This document shows positions 1 to 9,900 of a stretch of 64,000 nucleotides of DNA, piece after piece. Position numbers and translations under genes: made by a program. Location of the stretch: NCBI GenBank assembly GCA_022820625.1, contig JAJEFE010000070.1, positions 1 through 64,000 of the forward strand, written 5' to 3'. This stretch comes from Gammaproteobacteria bacterium (GTDB taxonomy: Bacteria; Pseudomonadota; Gammaproteobacteria; Steroidobacterales; Rariloculaceae). Numbering within the stretch: the stretch's first letter is position 1; every line of letters starts with the position of its first letter. Under the pieces are notes generated by a model. It was not told where the DNA came from. It did no database searches and was given only the letters and a program-made list of their open reading frames with translations.

Positions 1-226
1 GCTTGGGGTGAAAATCCGGCGCCGAGACCGGAAACGGCCCAAAATCCCGCCAAAACCGCCGATTCCTGGGGTAAAGTTCTTTTTGGACTTGCTCGAAACC
101 TTTATCGATCAAAGGCTTCCGAACAGCGCAAGAGGCTCAAAGTCTTATGTAAATGCCCAAAAGCATTCAAATACGGCAGTATCGGCGCGCCTTTCGGCTG
201 GTGAAACGGATGCGGGCGGAATACGG
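1..226. other. Non-coding left edge
   Basis: This stretch lies downstream of the first TonB-dependent receptor, which is transcribed leftward and stops at 227. The ORF calls here are shadows of the receptor's other frames. I see no convincing gene, hairpin terminator or RNA in it. The next gene to the left lies outside the window. Confidence 0.5.
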
Positions 227-2947
227 CTACATACCGGCCTGCAGCCGCAGGTAGTAGTAGGCGCCCTGCCAGGGAATCATCGAATCGGACCGGTAGATTC
301 TGCCGCAACAGGCTTCGAACTCGGCCCGGTCGGGTGTTTCGCCGAAGACGTTGAGCCCGCCGAGCGCCACGCTGTACCTGTCGCCTGCGCGCCACGCTGC
401 CTGCAGATCGAAAAGGACCTTGCCGCTGAACTGCTGAATATTGCCGGGATCGGCGAAGTTGGCGCTGTTCGCGTGGCGGTAGTCGCCGTACCAGTGCGCC
501 CGGCCCATGAGGTCGAACCGGTCCCACCAGTGGCGCAGTGTGAATACGCCCTGGAATTTCGATAACGCGTTCTCGGTATCGAACACGTCCTCCTCGTTCA
601 CGAACGAAAAGGGATTGCCGTGGCGATCGATCCTGACGGGGATTTCGGTGACCTCGGTCTCGTTGCGGTTCAACGATGCCGAAAACTCGGTGAGCCCTGC
701 GCCGGAGTCGATGGCGTAGGTGGCCACCAGGTCGATGCCCCGGGTCCGGGTGTCCAGGTCGTTGTTGAAGAAACTGACCTGGGCGATGGAATTGGCGCCC
801 GCGACGCCCAGTGCCTCCAGCGCGGCGACCTCTTCCGGGCCGATGCCGAAGTCGGAGGAAAGCACGATCCGATCCCGCAATTCAATGAAATAGTAATCCA
901 CGGAAACCGTCAGCCTTTCCAGGGGCGTGGCGGCGAGACCCAGGGTGAACTGGGTCGATTCCTCCGCATCCAGCGGTTCGGCGCCGAAGAACGCGGATAC
1001 CGGGTGGGCCGCGGGAAAGATACCCTCTGCCACGGGCACGCCCGCGTCGTTGATCCGCGTGGAAACGTTGGTGGTGGAGATCTGGCCCGGAGTCGGCGCC
1101 CTGAAGCCGGTGCCTGCCGAAGCCCGCAGTGAAGCCGCATCGCTGAACGCATAGTTCCCCGCCACCTTCCACGAGAAATTGCGGCCGAATCCGTGATAGT
1201 GCTCCAGGCGTCCGGCGACGCCGACCAGGAGCCTGTCGGAGACGTCGGCCTCGAGATCCACGTAGACCGCCCGGCTGTCGCGATCGAAAGCGGTAGTGAA
1301 CTCCGGCGAGTAGCCGGGGAAACCGTTGGACCCCACCGCCAGCGCATTGTTGATGGGATCTCCCGGTATGCAGGGTCCGGGACGCTCCTGCCCGGGAATG
1401 CGGCACTCCAGGGCCGTCAGGGCATCATCCGGGTCGGCATCGACCTCGGCCCGGGTCACTTCGAAATTGAACGGGTCCACCGAGGCGAACGGGCCGGGCT
1501 CGTAGGACGCCGGGTCGCCTTCCCTCAATTCGTAACCCTCCTCGCGGAACTCGAAGCCGAACGCGATGTTGAGGGCGCCCACAAGCCGGGTGTCCAGCGC
1601 GTAACTGAAATCGGCGTTCACCGACCATTCGTCCGTGACCAGGTCTCCCGGCCGGAATTCCGTCGGTGAATCCGGCCCCAGGGACGGGTTCCAGGTGTTG
1701 ACCAACGTGTACTGGATCTCGTTTTCGCCCGTGCGGACACTAAGATCCCACAGCAGATCGTTTTGCATGGCGCCTCGGATACCGCCCGTAAGCCCGAGGT
1801 CTCCCACGCGGCCGAAAAACCGCGGCGTGAATCCCCCGGGAAACCGGTCGCGGGGATCGTAGATGGAACCGTCGGCCAGGCGCACGGGCAACAACTGGGT
1901 CACACCTGGCCGGCGATAGAAGAAGCTGCCGTTGGCTTCGTAGTCGCGCCAGTTCGCGAAACCGTACGCTTCCCTGTTGCCACCCAGGGGCAACGCAGCA
2001 TTGATGAACAGCTTGCGGTCGTCGCGCTCCGGCTCACCCCAGATCTGTTCCGGGTTGCGCAATTGCTCCCGGAAACGGGGCGAGGAATCATCGGGAATTC
2101 CGTCGGCGCCGGCCACCAGGCTGAGCAACCGGCCGTCTTCGTCCCGAAACTCGGTGAACACATCGGGCCCGAACCGGTCTGCGACCCCGTCCCCATCCGT
2201 ATCGGCTTCCACCAGCGATGCCTCCAGGGGCGTCAGTCCGGAACCGCCCGGCAGGGCGAGATCGTATCGGCCGCCCCGGCTGGTGCCGCTGCCGCTTGCA
2301 TACTCACCGCTGAAGTTGATGAATCCCTCTTCTCCGATCGCGAATCCGAAATGGCCGGCCACACGTTGATCGTCTCCGCCGTCCGAGTATCCCCCCGCGT
2401 GTAGCTGGATGTCCGCACCCTCGGCGGATTGCTTCAGATTGAAATTCATGACGCCGGCGATGGCATCGGAGCCGTACTGCGCCCCGGCGCCGTCGCGCAG
2501 CACCTCGACGGAGCGCAGGGCGATCACCGGAATCGCAGCCAGGTCCGGACCGTGCGACCCGAAGCCGCCCAGGCGCACCAGCGCAGCCCGGTGACGGCGC
2601 TTGCCGTTGACCAGCACCAGGGTCTTGTCCGAGTCCAGGCCACGCAGGTTGGGCGGGCGCACGAAGGTGGCGCCGTCGGAGATAGGCTCGCGCCCCACGT
2701 TGAACGAGGGCACCAGCTTGCTGATCACGTCCGTCAGATCCGCCGCCGCGCCCACACTCTCCAGTTCGTCCTGCGCGAATACGTCCACGGGCACCGGACT
2801 GTCGGTCACCGTCCGGCCGGCCGTGCGGGTGCCCACGGTGACAATCTCCTCGAGGATTTGTGTTTCGTTGGGCTGCTGGGCGAACGATCCGGCCGGCGCC
2901 GCGAGGACCAGGAGCGCCCACACCGGAATGGTCCAATGCGTTACCAT
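227..2947 (-). CDS. TonB-dependent outer-membrane receptor
   Basis: Outer-membrane beta-barrel that imports a ligand using energy from TonB/ExbBD. The chosen ATG gives 906 residues and puts a clean signal peptide first (MVTHWTIPVWALL... ending near SFAQ). The longer ORF start at 3061 would run into the divergent antiporter gene. A TonB-box-like EEIVTVGTR follows the signal peptide. The plug domain shows NLRGLDSDKTLVLVNGKRRH and the AQYGSDAIAGVMNF segment typical of this family, and long alternating aromatic/polar strands form the barrel. The substrate cannot be read from the sequence. The adjacent NhaC antiporter and MFS permease suggest a transport-rich locus. Only 28 bp separate its start from the divergent start at 2976. 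Confidence 0.93.
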   Translation of the reverse strand: MVTHWTIPVWALLVLAAPAGSFAQQPNETQILEEIVTVGTRTAGRTVTDSPVPVDVFAQDELESVGAAADLTDVISKLVPSFNVGREPISDGATFVRPPNLRGLDSDKTLVLVNGKRRHRAALVRLGGFGSHGPDLAAIPVIALRSVEVLRDGAGAQYGSDAIAGVMNFNLKQSAEGADIQLHAGGYSDGGDDQRVAGHFGFAIGEEGFINFSGEYASGSGTSRGGRYDLALPGGSGLTPLEASLVEADTDGDGVADRFGPDVFTEFRDEDGRLLSLVAGADGIPDDSSPRFREQLRNPEQIWGEPERDDRKLFINAALPLGGNREAYGFANWRDYEANGSFFYRRPGVTQLLPVRLADGSIYDPRDRFPGGFTPRFFGRVGDLGLTGGIRGAMQNDLLWDLSVRTGENEIQYTLVNTWNPSLGPDSPTEFRPGDLVTDEWSVNADFSYALDTRLVGALNIAFGFEFREEGYELREGDPASYEPGPFASVDPFNFEVTRAEVDADPDDALTALECRIPGQERPGPCIPGDPINNALAVGSNGFPGYSPEFTTAFDRDSRAVYVDLEADVSDRLLVGVAGRLEHYHGFGRNFSWKVAGNYAFSDAASLRASAGTGFRAPTPGQISTTNVSTRINDAGVPVAEGIFPAAHPVSAFFGAEPLDAEESTQFTLGLAATPLERLTVSVDYYFIELRDRIVLSSDFGIGPEEVAALEALGVAGANSIAQVSFFNNDLDTRTRGIDLVATYAIDSGAGLTEFSASLNRNETEVTEIPVRIDRHGNPFSFVNEEDVFDTENALSKFQGVFTLRHWWDRFDLMGRAHWYGDYRHANSANFADPGNIQQFSGKVLFDLQAAWRAGDRYSVALGGLNVFGETPDRAEFEACCGRIYRSDSMIPWQGAYYYLRLQAGM

Positions 2948-2975
2948 CGCGTATCCAGACGGTCGAGGTAACCCT

Positions 2976-4715
2976 ATGAAGCGTCCAGCCATCGTCAAAT
3001 TCGGCATTTTCGCTGTCGCCATGATCGTCTCCTGGATGGTCGGAACCAATATCGCACCCACCTGGACCGTCGAGCAGATTTCCCTGGACGTCCAGGCCGA
3101 TGCGGACGGCGCGCTATTTTATCTGTCGGGCGGGGACCAAAGCTATTTCGACGCCGTTCCGGCGGACCAGTCCCAGCTCGATCCCCTGTCGGTAACGGGA
3201 TCGACCACCCCGCCTCCCGTCCAGGAGGAGTACGTATCGGCGGTGGAAATTCGCGACGGCCAGGCGCAGGACGTCTACTACCAGCGCACGGCCAGGTTCC
3301 ACTGGGGATTCTGGTCGCTGCTGCCCGCCGTGGTTGCCGTGATACTTTGCTGGATCACCAGAGAACCGGTCACGGCGCTGATGAGCGGCATCCTCTCCGG
3401 CGCGCTGATTCTCGGCCGCTACGACCTCTCCGGCGAGGTATTGATCCCGTCCCTGGCGACCACCAGCGCGGCCGGCGTGCTGCTTCTGTACCTGTGGCTC
3501 CTGGGCGGGCTCATGGGGATCTGGTCGCGAACCGGCGCCGCCCAGGCGTTCGCCGAATTCGTCACCGCACGCTTCGTCCGGGGTCCCAGAACCGCCAAGC
3601 TGGTCGCCTGGATGCTGGGCATCGTCTTCTTCCAGGGCGGAACGGTGAGCACCGTGCTGGTGGGCACCACCGTCAAGCCCATCGCGGACAAGGAACGGGT
3701 CAGTCACGAAGAACTGGCCTACATCGTGGACTCCACCGCCTCACCCATCGCATCCCAACTCGCGTTCAATGCCTGGCCGGGCTACGTGCAGGCGTTCATC
3801 TTCGTCTCCGGCGTCGGCTTTCTGGCCACCGAGGCGGATCGCATCGCCTTCTTCTTCCAGAGCGTGCCGTTCTGCTTCTACGCGATCTTCGCGGTGCTGG
3901 GCACGTTTCTTCTCAGTATCGAGAAGCCGCTCTTCCTGGGCAGTCAGTTGCGCGAAGCCATGGACCGGGCCCGCACTACCGGGCGGCTCGACGCGCCTGG
4001 GGCCGATCCGCTCAGCTCAAAGGAATTGCAGGGCAGCAACGTGCCCGAGGGCTACAAGCCCCACGTGGTCGAGTTCTTCCTGCCGCTGGGCACCCTGATC
4101 GGACTCGCGATCCTGACGTTCGTCGTCTACGGCTCGCCCAACGTGCACTGGGCGTTCGGCGCGGCGCTGGCGCTGGCGGCGGGCATGGCGCTGGCCAAGG
4201 GCATGTCGCTGAAGGACCTGATCGCGGGCTTCCACGACGGAATCAAGGGCGTCGTGCTGGGCTCCGTCATTCTCCTGCTCGCCATCACCATCGGCGGCCT
4301 GAGCCAGCAGACCGGCGGGGGCATCTATCTCGTCGATCAACTGGGCGGCAGCATCCCGTTCTTCCTGCTGCCCGTCCTGCTGCAGATCATCACCGTCGTC
4401 ATCGCGTTCTCGACGGGCACGAGCTGGGGCACCTACGCAGTCGCATTCCCGCTGGCCATGCCGCTGGCCTGGGCGGTTGCGAATTCCCAGGGCCTCGCTC
4501 ATCCGGAACTGTACATGACCCTGTGTTTCGCCGCCGTGATGGACGGCAGCGTCTACGGCGACCAGTGCTCACCCATCTCCGACACCACGGTGCTGAGTTC
4601 CGTCTGCACCGGCTGCGACCTGATGGATCACGTCAAGACGCAGATCCCGCAGGCATCGATGGCCGCGGTGCTCGCGGCCGTCTGCTGGACCGCCGTGTCG
4701 TTCCTGACCGCCTGA
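2976..4715 (+). CDS. NhaC-family Na+/H+ antiporter
   Basis: Inner-membrane cation/proton antiporter of the NhaC type (579 aa). The diagnostic C-terminal signature GDQCSPISDTTVLSS followed by CDLMDHVKTQIP is present, and the hydrophobicity profile gives about 11-12 membrane segments. After the first membrane segment there is a polar, probably periplasmic stretch of about 90 residues, then FHWGFWSLLPAVVAVILCW begins the transporter core. I chose ATG 2976 over the upstream ORF start because it has a good ribosome-binding site (GAGG, about 7 nt upstream) and the longer form would overlap the divergent receptor. Its role could be sodium homeostasis or exchange of an organic acid, as in malate/lactate antiporters of this family. 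Confidence 0.9.
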   Translation: MKRPAIVKFGIFAVAMIVSWMVGTNIAPTWTVEQISLDVQADADGALFYLSGGDQSYFDAVPADQSQLDPLSVTGSTTPPPVQEEYVSAVEIRDGQAQDVYYQRTARFHWGFWSLLPAVVAVILCWITREPVTALMSGILSGALILGRYDLSGEVLIPSLATTSAAGVLLLYLWLLGGLMGIWSRTGAAQAFAEFVTARFVRGPRTAKLVAWMLGIVFFQGGTVSTVLVGTTVKPIADKERVSHEELAYIVDSTASPIASQLAFNAWPGYVQAFIFVSGVGFLATEADRIAFFFQSVPFCFYAIFAVLGTFLLSIEKPLFLGSQLREAMDRARTTGRLDAPGADPLSSKELQGSNVPEGYKPHVVEFFLPLGTLIGLAILTFVVYGSPNVHWAFGAALALAAGMALAKGMSLKDLIAGFHDGIKGVVLGSVILLLAITIGGLSQQTGGGIYLVDQLGGSIPFFLLPVLLQIITVVIAFSTGTSWGTYAVAFPLAMPLAWAVANSQGLAHPELYMTLCFAAVMDGSVYGDQCSPISDTTVLSSVCTGCDLMDHVKTQIPQASMAAVLAAVCWTAVSFLTA

Positions 4716-4773
4716 CGGCGTCGGGGATGCGCTGGCCGATGACGTTTCGGTCAGTGAATAGGGGGCTTTGCGG

Positions 4774-6096
4774 TCAGTCCTCACTCGTGAGCGTGCCTAG
4801 CGCGCGCCTGTAGAGTTTCAGGGTCAGCGGTGCGAGGAGCATGGCCGGCAGGCCGAAGATCAGCGGAATCAGCGCAACGCTGTAGCGTACGCCGTCCTCG
4901 CCGAAGACGGTGTCGTTCAGCAGACCGACGAGGCTGGGTCCGAGGAAGAGTCCCGTGAGGCTGATAGTCATGTAGTAGAGCGCAATGGTCTGTGCGCGAA
5001 TCCGCGTGGGCACGATCTGCAGCAATGCCGTCACGCCGACCGACGATATGAACGCGGCGCCGACGGTAAACGCGGAGAGCACGACAAAGGCCGCGATGCC
5101 GCTTTCGAGTAACGGCCCGATGACCGCGAAAGGCAATGAAAGGAAGAGGCCGAGCAGGGCGATGCGCATCGGGGCGTCGGTATGGCCGCGCCGGGTCAGC
5201 CGGTCCGACAGCCAGCCCGCGAACATGACGGACGCGGGGCCCACCACGATCAGCGTCAGCCCGTTGTAGAGCGCGTAGGTCTCTACCGGCCAGCCCCAGG
5301 TGCGCTGGAATGTGACCGCCAGCCAGCCATGGCTGTAGGCGGTGATGGTCATGTAGCAGAACACCGTCACGAAGCAGCCATAGGTCAGTACGTGCCGGCC
5401 GACGTGTCTCAGCATGTGGCCGAGATGCCTGGGTTCGCGCTGCGCGGCCGTACCGATGCGACCGGGTTCGCGCAGCACGAAGAAAATCGGGGCCAGCACG
5501 AATCCCGGCGCCGCGGCGATGAGAAAGGCCGTGCGCCAGGGCGCGAGCGGGCCGACCAGAGGCAGTTCGAGCGATTCGGAGGTCCCGGCCCAGGTCAGCA
5601 CGGCGGCGCCGAGCAGTGCCGCGAGCGCCGCGCCGACGGATATGGCGCTGGAGTAGAGTGCGATCGGCTTGCCGCGGCGGTCTGCGGGAAACGAATCGGC
5701 AATGAGCGACATGGCGCAAGGACTCAACGTCGCCTCGCCGACGCCCACGGAAACGCGCGCGACGAACATGTGCCCGAAGGAGCGCGCGAGGCCGGACAGC
5801 GCCGTGGCGGCGGACCAGATGGCGATGCCCGCGGACACGATCCATGTGCGGCGCGAGCGGTCCGCGAGGTAGCCCAGCGGCAGCCCCATGGTGGCGTAGA
5901 AGATCCCGAATGCAGGGCCCAGCAGCAGACCGATCTGAAAGTCCGTCAGTCCCAGATCGGCCTTGACCGGTTCGATCAGCAGGCTGAGGATGTAGCGGTC
6001 GACGAACGACACCACGTAGGCGACCGTGAGTAGCGCAACCAGCAGCCAGGCGGGTCCGGGCGAGGGATACGGGGGCGCCGCGTTGGAATTGTTCAT
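4774..6096 (-). CDS. MFS transporter, spinster-like
   Basis: Twelve-helix major facilitator permease of 440 aa. The N-terminal region has the pattern VAYVVSFVDRYILSLL and GLPLGYLADRSRRT, the loop 2-3 signature of the family, followed by GVGEATLSPCAMSLIADSF, which is characteristic of the spinster-like subgroup common in proteobacterial catabolic clusters. The substrate is unknown; small hydrophobic or carboxylic compounds are typical for relatives. It converges on the NhaC gene and lies downstream of the two VOC genes on the same strand, with a gap of about 40 bp, so it could be cotranscribed with them. Confidence 0.9.
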   Translation of the reverse strand: MNNSNAAPPYPSPGPAWLLVALLTVAYVVSFVDRYILSLLIEPVKADLGLTDFQIGLLLGPAFGIFYATMGLPLGYLADRSRRTWIVSAGIAIWSAATALSGLARSFGHMFVARVSVGVGEATLSPCAMSLIADSFPADRRGKPIALYSSAISVGAALAALLGAAVLTWAGTSESLELPLVGPLAPWRTAFLIAAAPGFVLAPIFFVLREPGRIGTAAQREPRHLGHMLRHVGRHVLTYGCFVTVFCYMTITAYSHGWLAVTFQRTWGWPVETYALYNGLTLIVVGPASVMFAGWLSDRLTRRGHTDAPMRIALLGLFLSLPFAVIGPLLESGIAAFVVLSAFTVGAAFISSVGVTALLQIVPTRIRAQTIALYYMTISLTGLFLGPSLVGLLNDTVFGEDGVRYSVALIPLIFGLPAMLLAPLTLKLYRRALGTLTSED

Positions 6097-6137
6097 TGTT
6101 ACCCGTGTGGCGAAGCTTGCGCGATCCGTGCCGGCGC

Positions 6138-6578
6138 TCAGCCGGGCGCTGCGGCGAGTATCCGGTAGATTACGGTGAGGTTGCCGTCCGCATCGAGTAT
6201 GCCGACTTCCCGCCCGACGCGCCCGTCGTGCGTCACCAGCCGTTCCTCCGGAAATACCCGGTAGCCGCCCTGGCGCGCGCGGTCAACCACTGCGTCAACA
6301 TCCTCCACGTCGAGCACGATCGTGGAACGGCGGGGCGTCGGCTGCTCGGCCAGTCCGGAGACCTCCGTCAGCGCCATGACGCGAGGCTGCGTCGGCGTAC
6401 TGAGCGCCACGAAGCCCACCGCGCTGGAAGGGTCGATGCCGAAAACCGTGTGCGAATAGCTCTTGTCCCGATCCGGCTTCTGGAAGGCCACTTGCATGCC
6501 CAGCACGTCCACGTAGAACCGCAACGCCGCCCGCATGTCCGAGACGAGGAAATTCGCCCGCTGAAATCGAACGCTCAT
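6138..6578 (-). CDS. VOC-superfamily protein (glyoxalase/dioxygenase fold)
   Basis: Single-module vicinal-oxygen-chelate protein of 146 aa. The beta-alpha-beta start FQRANFLVSDMRAALRFYVDVLGM is typical of the glyoxalase/bleomycin-resistance fold, with a second half from about residue 80 ending ...ILDADGNLTVIYR. The ATG at 6578 overlaps the stop codon of the upstream VOC gene (ATGA), so the pair is almost certainly translationally coupled. The longer ORF start is upstream inside that gene and has no support. The reaction is unknown: members include isomerases, extradiol dioxygenases and epimerases. Confidence 0.85.
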   Translation of the reverse strand: MSVRFQRANFLVSDMRAALRFYVDVLGMQVAFQKPDRDKSYSHTVFGIDPSSAVGFVALSTPTQPRVMALTEVSGLAEQPTPRRSTIVLDVEDVDAVVDRARQGGYRVFPEERLVTHDGRVGREVGILDADGNLTVIYRILAAAPG

Positions 6579-7078
6579 GGCGAAGTCTCCGGATGCTCGA
6601 TGCGCAACACCTGGTTGCACTCGAAGAAGTGCCCGTCCGGGTCGAACAGCGCCGTGCCGAGAAGATGACGGATGCTGCCGTCGGCGCCGGGTACCGTGAA
6701 GCGGCGCTGCCTCATGTGGATCCTTGTGCCGAGTTCCTCGGCCCGCCGCGCAAGTTCCGCGGCGTCATCCGTTTCCACGACGAACACGGGCGTACCGTAC
6801 TGGACGGAGGTGGGCACGTCAGGAGCCGGCAACGGCGGGTCGAGCCATTGCAACAGGCCGATCATGCCGATCTTGTCGTGCTCCGCGCGCATGATCACCA
6901 GATGCGTGCGGTCGCCGGAGGAACCGGCCGCGATACCTTCGCCGGACAAGACGTATTCGGTATCGAGCCAGGTCGTCATGCCGAGCACGTGCTCGTACCA
7001 CCGGCGGCTGACGGCCATGTCACGCACAATTAGCGTGGTGCGCTTGACGATGCTGCGAATGTGCCCGGTGCGGGTCAT
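6575..7078 (-). CDS. VOC-superfamily protein, upstream paralogue
   Basis: VOC protein of 167 aa, first gene of a two-gene VOC operon. It opens with VKRTTLIVRDMAVSRRWYEHVLGM, the standard first beta-alpha-beta module, and closes with FDPDGHFFECNQ, where the terminal Glu is a plausible metal ligand of the family. It overlaps the next gene by ATGA. The two paralogues may form a heterodimer or act on related substrates; this is inference from the coupling alone. The second TonB-dependent receptor lies immediately upstream on the same strand, with a gap of about 60 bp. Confidence 0.85.
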   Translation of the reverse strand: MTRTGHIRSIVKRTTLIVRDMAVSRRWYEHVLGMTTWLDTEYVLSGEGIAAGSSGDRTHLVIMRAEHDKIGMIGLLQWLDPPLPAPDVPTSVQYGTPVFVVETDDAAELARRAEELGTRIHMRQRRFTVPGADGSIRHLLGTALFDPDGHFFECNQVLRIEHPETSP

Positions 7079-7140
7079 TCCCTGGTCTCGATGGCGCTCT
7101 CAACAGACGCGCTTGAGGTCAATTCCGTTCGGACCGAGCC

Positions 7141-9672
7141 TCAGTTGGAACCAAGAGATACGTCCACGGTCAAGCCAAAGTGCGCTTCTCGACGAAGCGT
7201 GCCTACGAAAGAGCGCCGAAAGCTCCCGTTTGCGTCGGCGTATCGCAATACGAGCGGGGACGAATTCTCGTCGGTGAGGTTCTTGCCCCACAGATTGATC
7301 GCATAACGGTCGTTGCGAAAACCGAGGCGCGCGTTGACGATGGTCATGTCGCCTGTCTCGGCGAGGTTGTGGACCTGGGCGAACTTGCTGGTCTCGTAGG
7401 CGACGTTCGCGCCCGCGAACCACTCCCACGCGCCTGCGCCCAACGGGCGGCGCAGCTCGATATCGGCAAACGCCTGGTGTTCAGCCGTGCGGGGAATCCG
7501 GTTGCCCCTGATCGAGCCGAATGCCGGGGGATTGTTCGCCGCCCCGGCGGATGTCGAGCATGACTGATCCTCAAACTCCGGCAACGCAAACCCCAGCGAA
7601 CAGTTGACCAACCCGTCGTCGCCTACGTCTTGCAGCACGCCTTCGTTCTGATCCAGTCCCGCAGTGAACTCGCTGTCCGTGTAAGCCCAGTTCAGGGTCA
7701 GCGTCAGGCCGTCGACGGACTGCGGCCGCGCCAGCAACTCGAATTCGAGTCCCAGGACATCGGCGTCACCTGCATTGACCGTTGCCGAAACCGTGTTGGC
7801 TCCGGAACGTGCATTCTGGGTGAGCTGATACCCCTCGATGCTGTTGGAGAACGCCGCGACGTTGGCGATGAGCTGTCCCGACATCAGCGAGTTTTTCGAG
7901 CCGAATTCGAACGACAGGACTTCCTCTTCCTCAAACGACGGCAGGCCGGCCTCAATGGCGATGGTCCCGTTGAAACCGCCCGGCTTGGTGCCGCTCGCGA
8001 TCGCACCATAGATCATGCTGCTGTCGTTGACGTCCCATTGCAGTGTCGCACGGGGTGTGAAGGCATCGAACGTCTCCTCGGAGTCGACCGGTGGTTCGGC
8101 CGGCGATCCCAAATCCTGAACGATGCCCACGCGCGAGACGTCTTCGGACTGAATGCGGGCTTCGAGCGTCGCGCGGGCCCGGTCCGACAGCGCAAACGCG
8201 AGCTGGCCGAATATTGCACTATTCTGCAATTCGGTAGTGTTGCGATCGCGAGGTACCGCGATGGTCGGGCCGAAGAAGGGAATGATCCTGCCGCAAATCG
8301 GGTTGGACGCGCAGACGCCCCTCATGCGTCCGAATTCCCTGCCGAAGTTGGCGCCGGCAATGCCGGCCGCGTCGGAAGGCAACTCGCGTATGTCACGGGA
8401 ATCCCTGGTTGAATCCAGGTAAAAGATGCCGAACAGGCCGGAAACTCGTTGCCCTTCGTATTCCAACCGCATTTCATAGGAAAAGTCTTCGTACTCGGTG
8501 CGGTTCGAAAAAGTGAAATCGACCATGCTCCCTACGTAGGCATAGGAAAACGGCGGCCTCGGGAACCCTGCAAACGGAAATCCGTTTGGCGTGAAGTTCG
8601 CAACCTGGAACGAAGTCGGAGAGTAATCGCCGTCGGTGATCTGCACGTCATCGTACTGGTTGAAACCGGCGATGGCGGTAAAGCTCCAGTTGTTTTCCAA
8701 GTCGTAGCCGATGGCCAGACTGGTCTGAACCGTTTCGGTTTCTTCGCGTGCATCCGGCGCCTGCACGGAGTAGTCCGTACTGATATCGCCCGGCCCCAAT
8801 ACGCCGCAATAGTAACGCCCGAGCCCCTGATAGAGGCCGCCGTCGTCCTCGAAGCAGTTGTTTTCGGTCGAGGATTGGGCAAACAACGGAGGCTGCCCAT
8901 CAAGCCGGTTGCTGCCGTATCCGCGCAACCGAACGTCGAGGAGTTCATTGGGTGTGAAGTGCAGGACGCCGGAGACGGATTCCGATTCGTAGATGCCGAT
9001 ATCGGAACCGTCGAAGTGATTGGTCCAGGGGCCGTCAAGCCGATAATTTCGGTAGGTGAGACCTCCCGAGAGTGTGTCCCCGGAAATTGGCCCGCGAACC
9101 GACGCGCTGAGCATCTGTTCTGCATCGTCAGAGGCCATGTAGCGCAAGTCGGCAGACAGGGCATCGCCCGGTGATTTCGTAATGATGTTGATCGCGCCGG
9201 AGTAGGTGTTGCGGCCGTACAGCGCGCTTTGCGGCCCCTTGACGACCTCGATTCGCTCTATATCGTTCAGGTCGTAGTCGGCGATGGAACCGTCGATGTA
9301 GACGCCGTCGATAAAGTAGGAAACACCGCTGTCACCCAGAATGTTCGCCTGCCCGCGGATGACCGGCCGGTTCGACCCGCGGCCGAACTCGTTGTCGAAG
9401 ATCAGTCCGGAGGTGATCTTGGACAATTCCGACAACCCTTGTACGTTGAGTTCTTCTATCCGCTCAGACGTAATGGCGGTAACGGACAAGGGAATATCCT
9501 GAATGTTTTCCTCACGCTTGCGTGCCGAAACCACGATTTCTTCGAGAACCAGGCCTTCCTGGGCCGGAGCGGCTGGCACAATACCGAAACTCAGCGCCAA
9601 TGCGGCCGGTAGTGCGGCGTAGGATGGGCGACATATGAGGGCGGGAGCAGGAGGATTGGCGGTGTTGTGCAT
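7141..9672 (-). CDS. TonB-dependent outer-membrane receptor
   Basis: Second outer-membrane receptor (843 aa). The start at 9672 is preferred because GGAG lies about 7 nt upstream and the following 35 residues form an export signal ending VPAAPAQ. The TonB box EEIVVSARKREENIQDIPL and the plug motifs SELSKITSGL, RPVIRGQ and ALYGRNTYSGAINIITKSPGD place it in the large receptor group common in marine and sphingomonad-like catabolic loci. The C-terminus ends in SLGSN rather than the usual aromatic residue. A palindromic AT-rich sequence lies upstream between this gene and the divergent flavoprotein remnant, suggesting specific regulation. The ligand is unknown. Confidence 0.92.
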   Translation of the reverse strand: MHNTANPPAPALICRPSYAALPAALALSFGIVPAAPAQEGLVLEEIVVSARKREENIQDIPLSVTAITSERIEELNVQGLSELSKITSGLIFDNEFGRGSNRPVIRGQANILGDSGVSYFIDGVYIDGSIADYDLNDIERIEVVKGPQSALYGRNTYSGAINIITKSPGDALSADLRYMASDDAEQMLSASVRGPISGDTLSGGLTYRNYRLDGPWTNHFDGSDIGIYESESVSGVLHFTPNELLDVRLRGYGSNRLDGQPPLFAQSSTENNCFEDDGGLYQGLGRYYCGVLGPGDISTDYSVQAPDAREETETVQTSLAIGYDLENNWSFTAIAGFNQYDDVQITDGDYSPTSFQVANFTPNGFPFAGFPRPPFSYAYVGSMVDFTFSNRTEYEDFSYEMRLEYEGQRVSGLFGIFYLDSTRDSRDIRELPSDAAGIAGANFGREFGRMRGVCASNPICGRIIPFFGPTIAVPRDRNTTELQNSAIFGQLAFALSDRARATLEARIQSEDVSRVGIVQDLGSPAEPPVDSEETFDAFTPRATLQWDVNDSSMIYGAIASGTKPGGFNGTIAIEAGLPSFEEEEVLSFEFGSKNSLMSGQLIANVAAFSNSIEGYQLTQNARSGANTVSATVNAGDADVLGLEFELLARPQSVDGLTLTLNWAYTDSEFTAGLDQNEGVLQDVGDDGLVNCSLGFALPEFEDQSCSTSAGAANNPPAFGSIRGNRIPRTAEHQAFADIELRRPLGAGAWEWFAGANVAYETSKFAQVHNLAETGDMTIVNARLGFRNDRYAINLWGKNLTDENSSPLVLRYADANGSFRRSFVGTLRREAHFGLTVDVSLGSN

Positions 9673-9760
9673 CACTGTTCTCCAACGTCGGATCGGGCTC
9701 GGAAAGTCCGGGCGCGCAAGGCTGTTCATTTCAAGGTATCGGCCTGTTTCGAGCGTATCA

Positions 9761-9796
9761 AAACCATAAACTTATATCAATATGCAATTATGGTTT
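9761..9796. promoter_or_regulatory. Palindromic candidate operator upstream of receptor
   Basis: In the divergent gap between the receptor and the flavoprotein gene there is a perfect 9-bp inverted repeat, AAACCATAA and TTATGGTTT, with an 18-nt spacer. The spacer contains TTATATCAATAT, which shares the TGATATA core (read on the minus strand) seen at other intergenic sites up to 28.4 kb. The seen fact is the symmetry; its use as a binding site is inferred. Confidence 0.4.
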
Positions 9797-9900
9797 AAAG
9801 TAAACAGCCATAACGCCTGTAAGACCGGCGGGATCACCAGTCAAAACGGCGATCAGGGCTCGGGAAAACAGGGAATGTCCCATTCATATATTCTCATGAC

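Noticed and set aside
102-527. 141-aa minus-strand ORF and the long plus-strand ORF at 8-565
   Set aside because: Both are shadows over or beside the receptor C-terminus; composition is Arg/Pro/Ala-rich with no family features.
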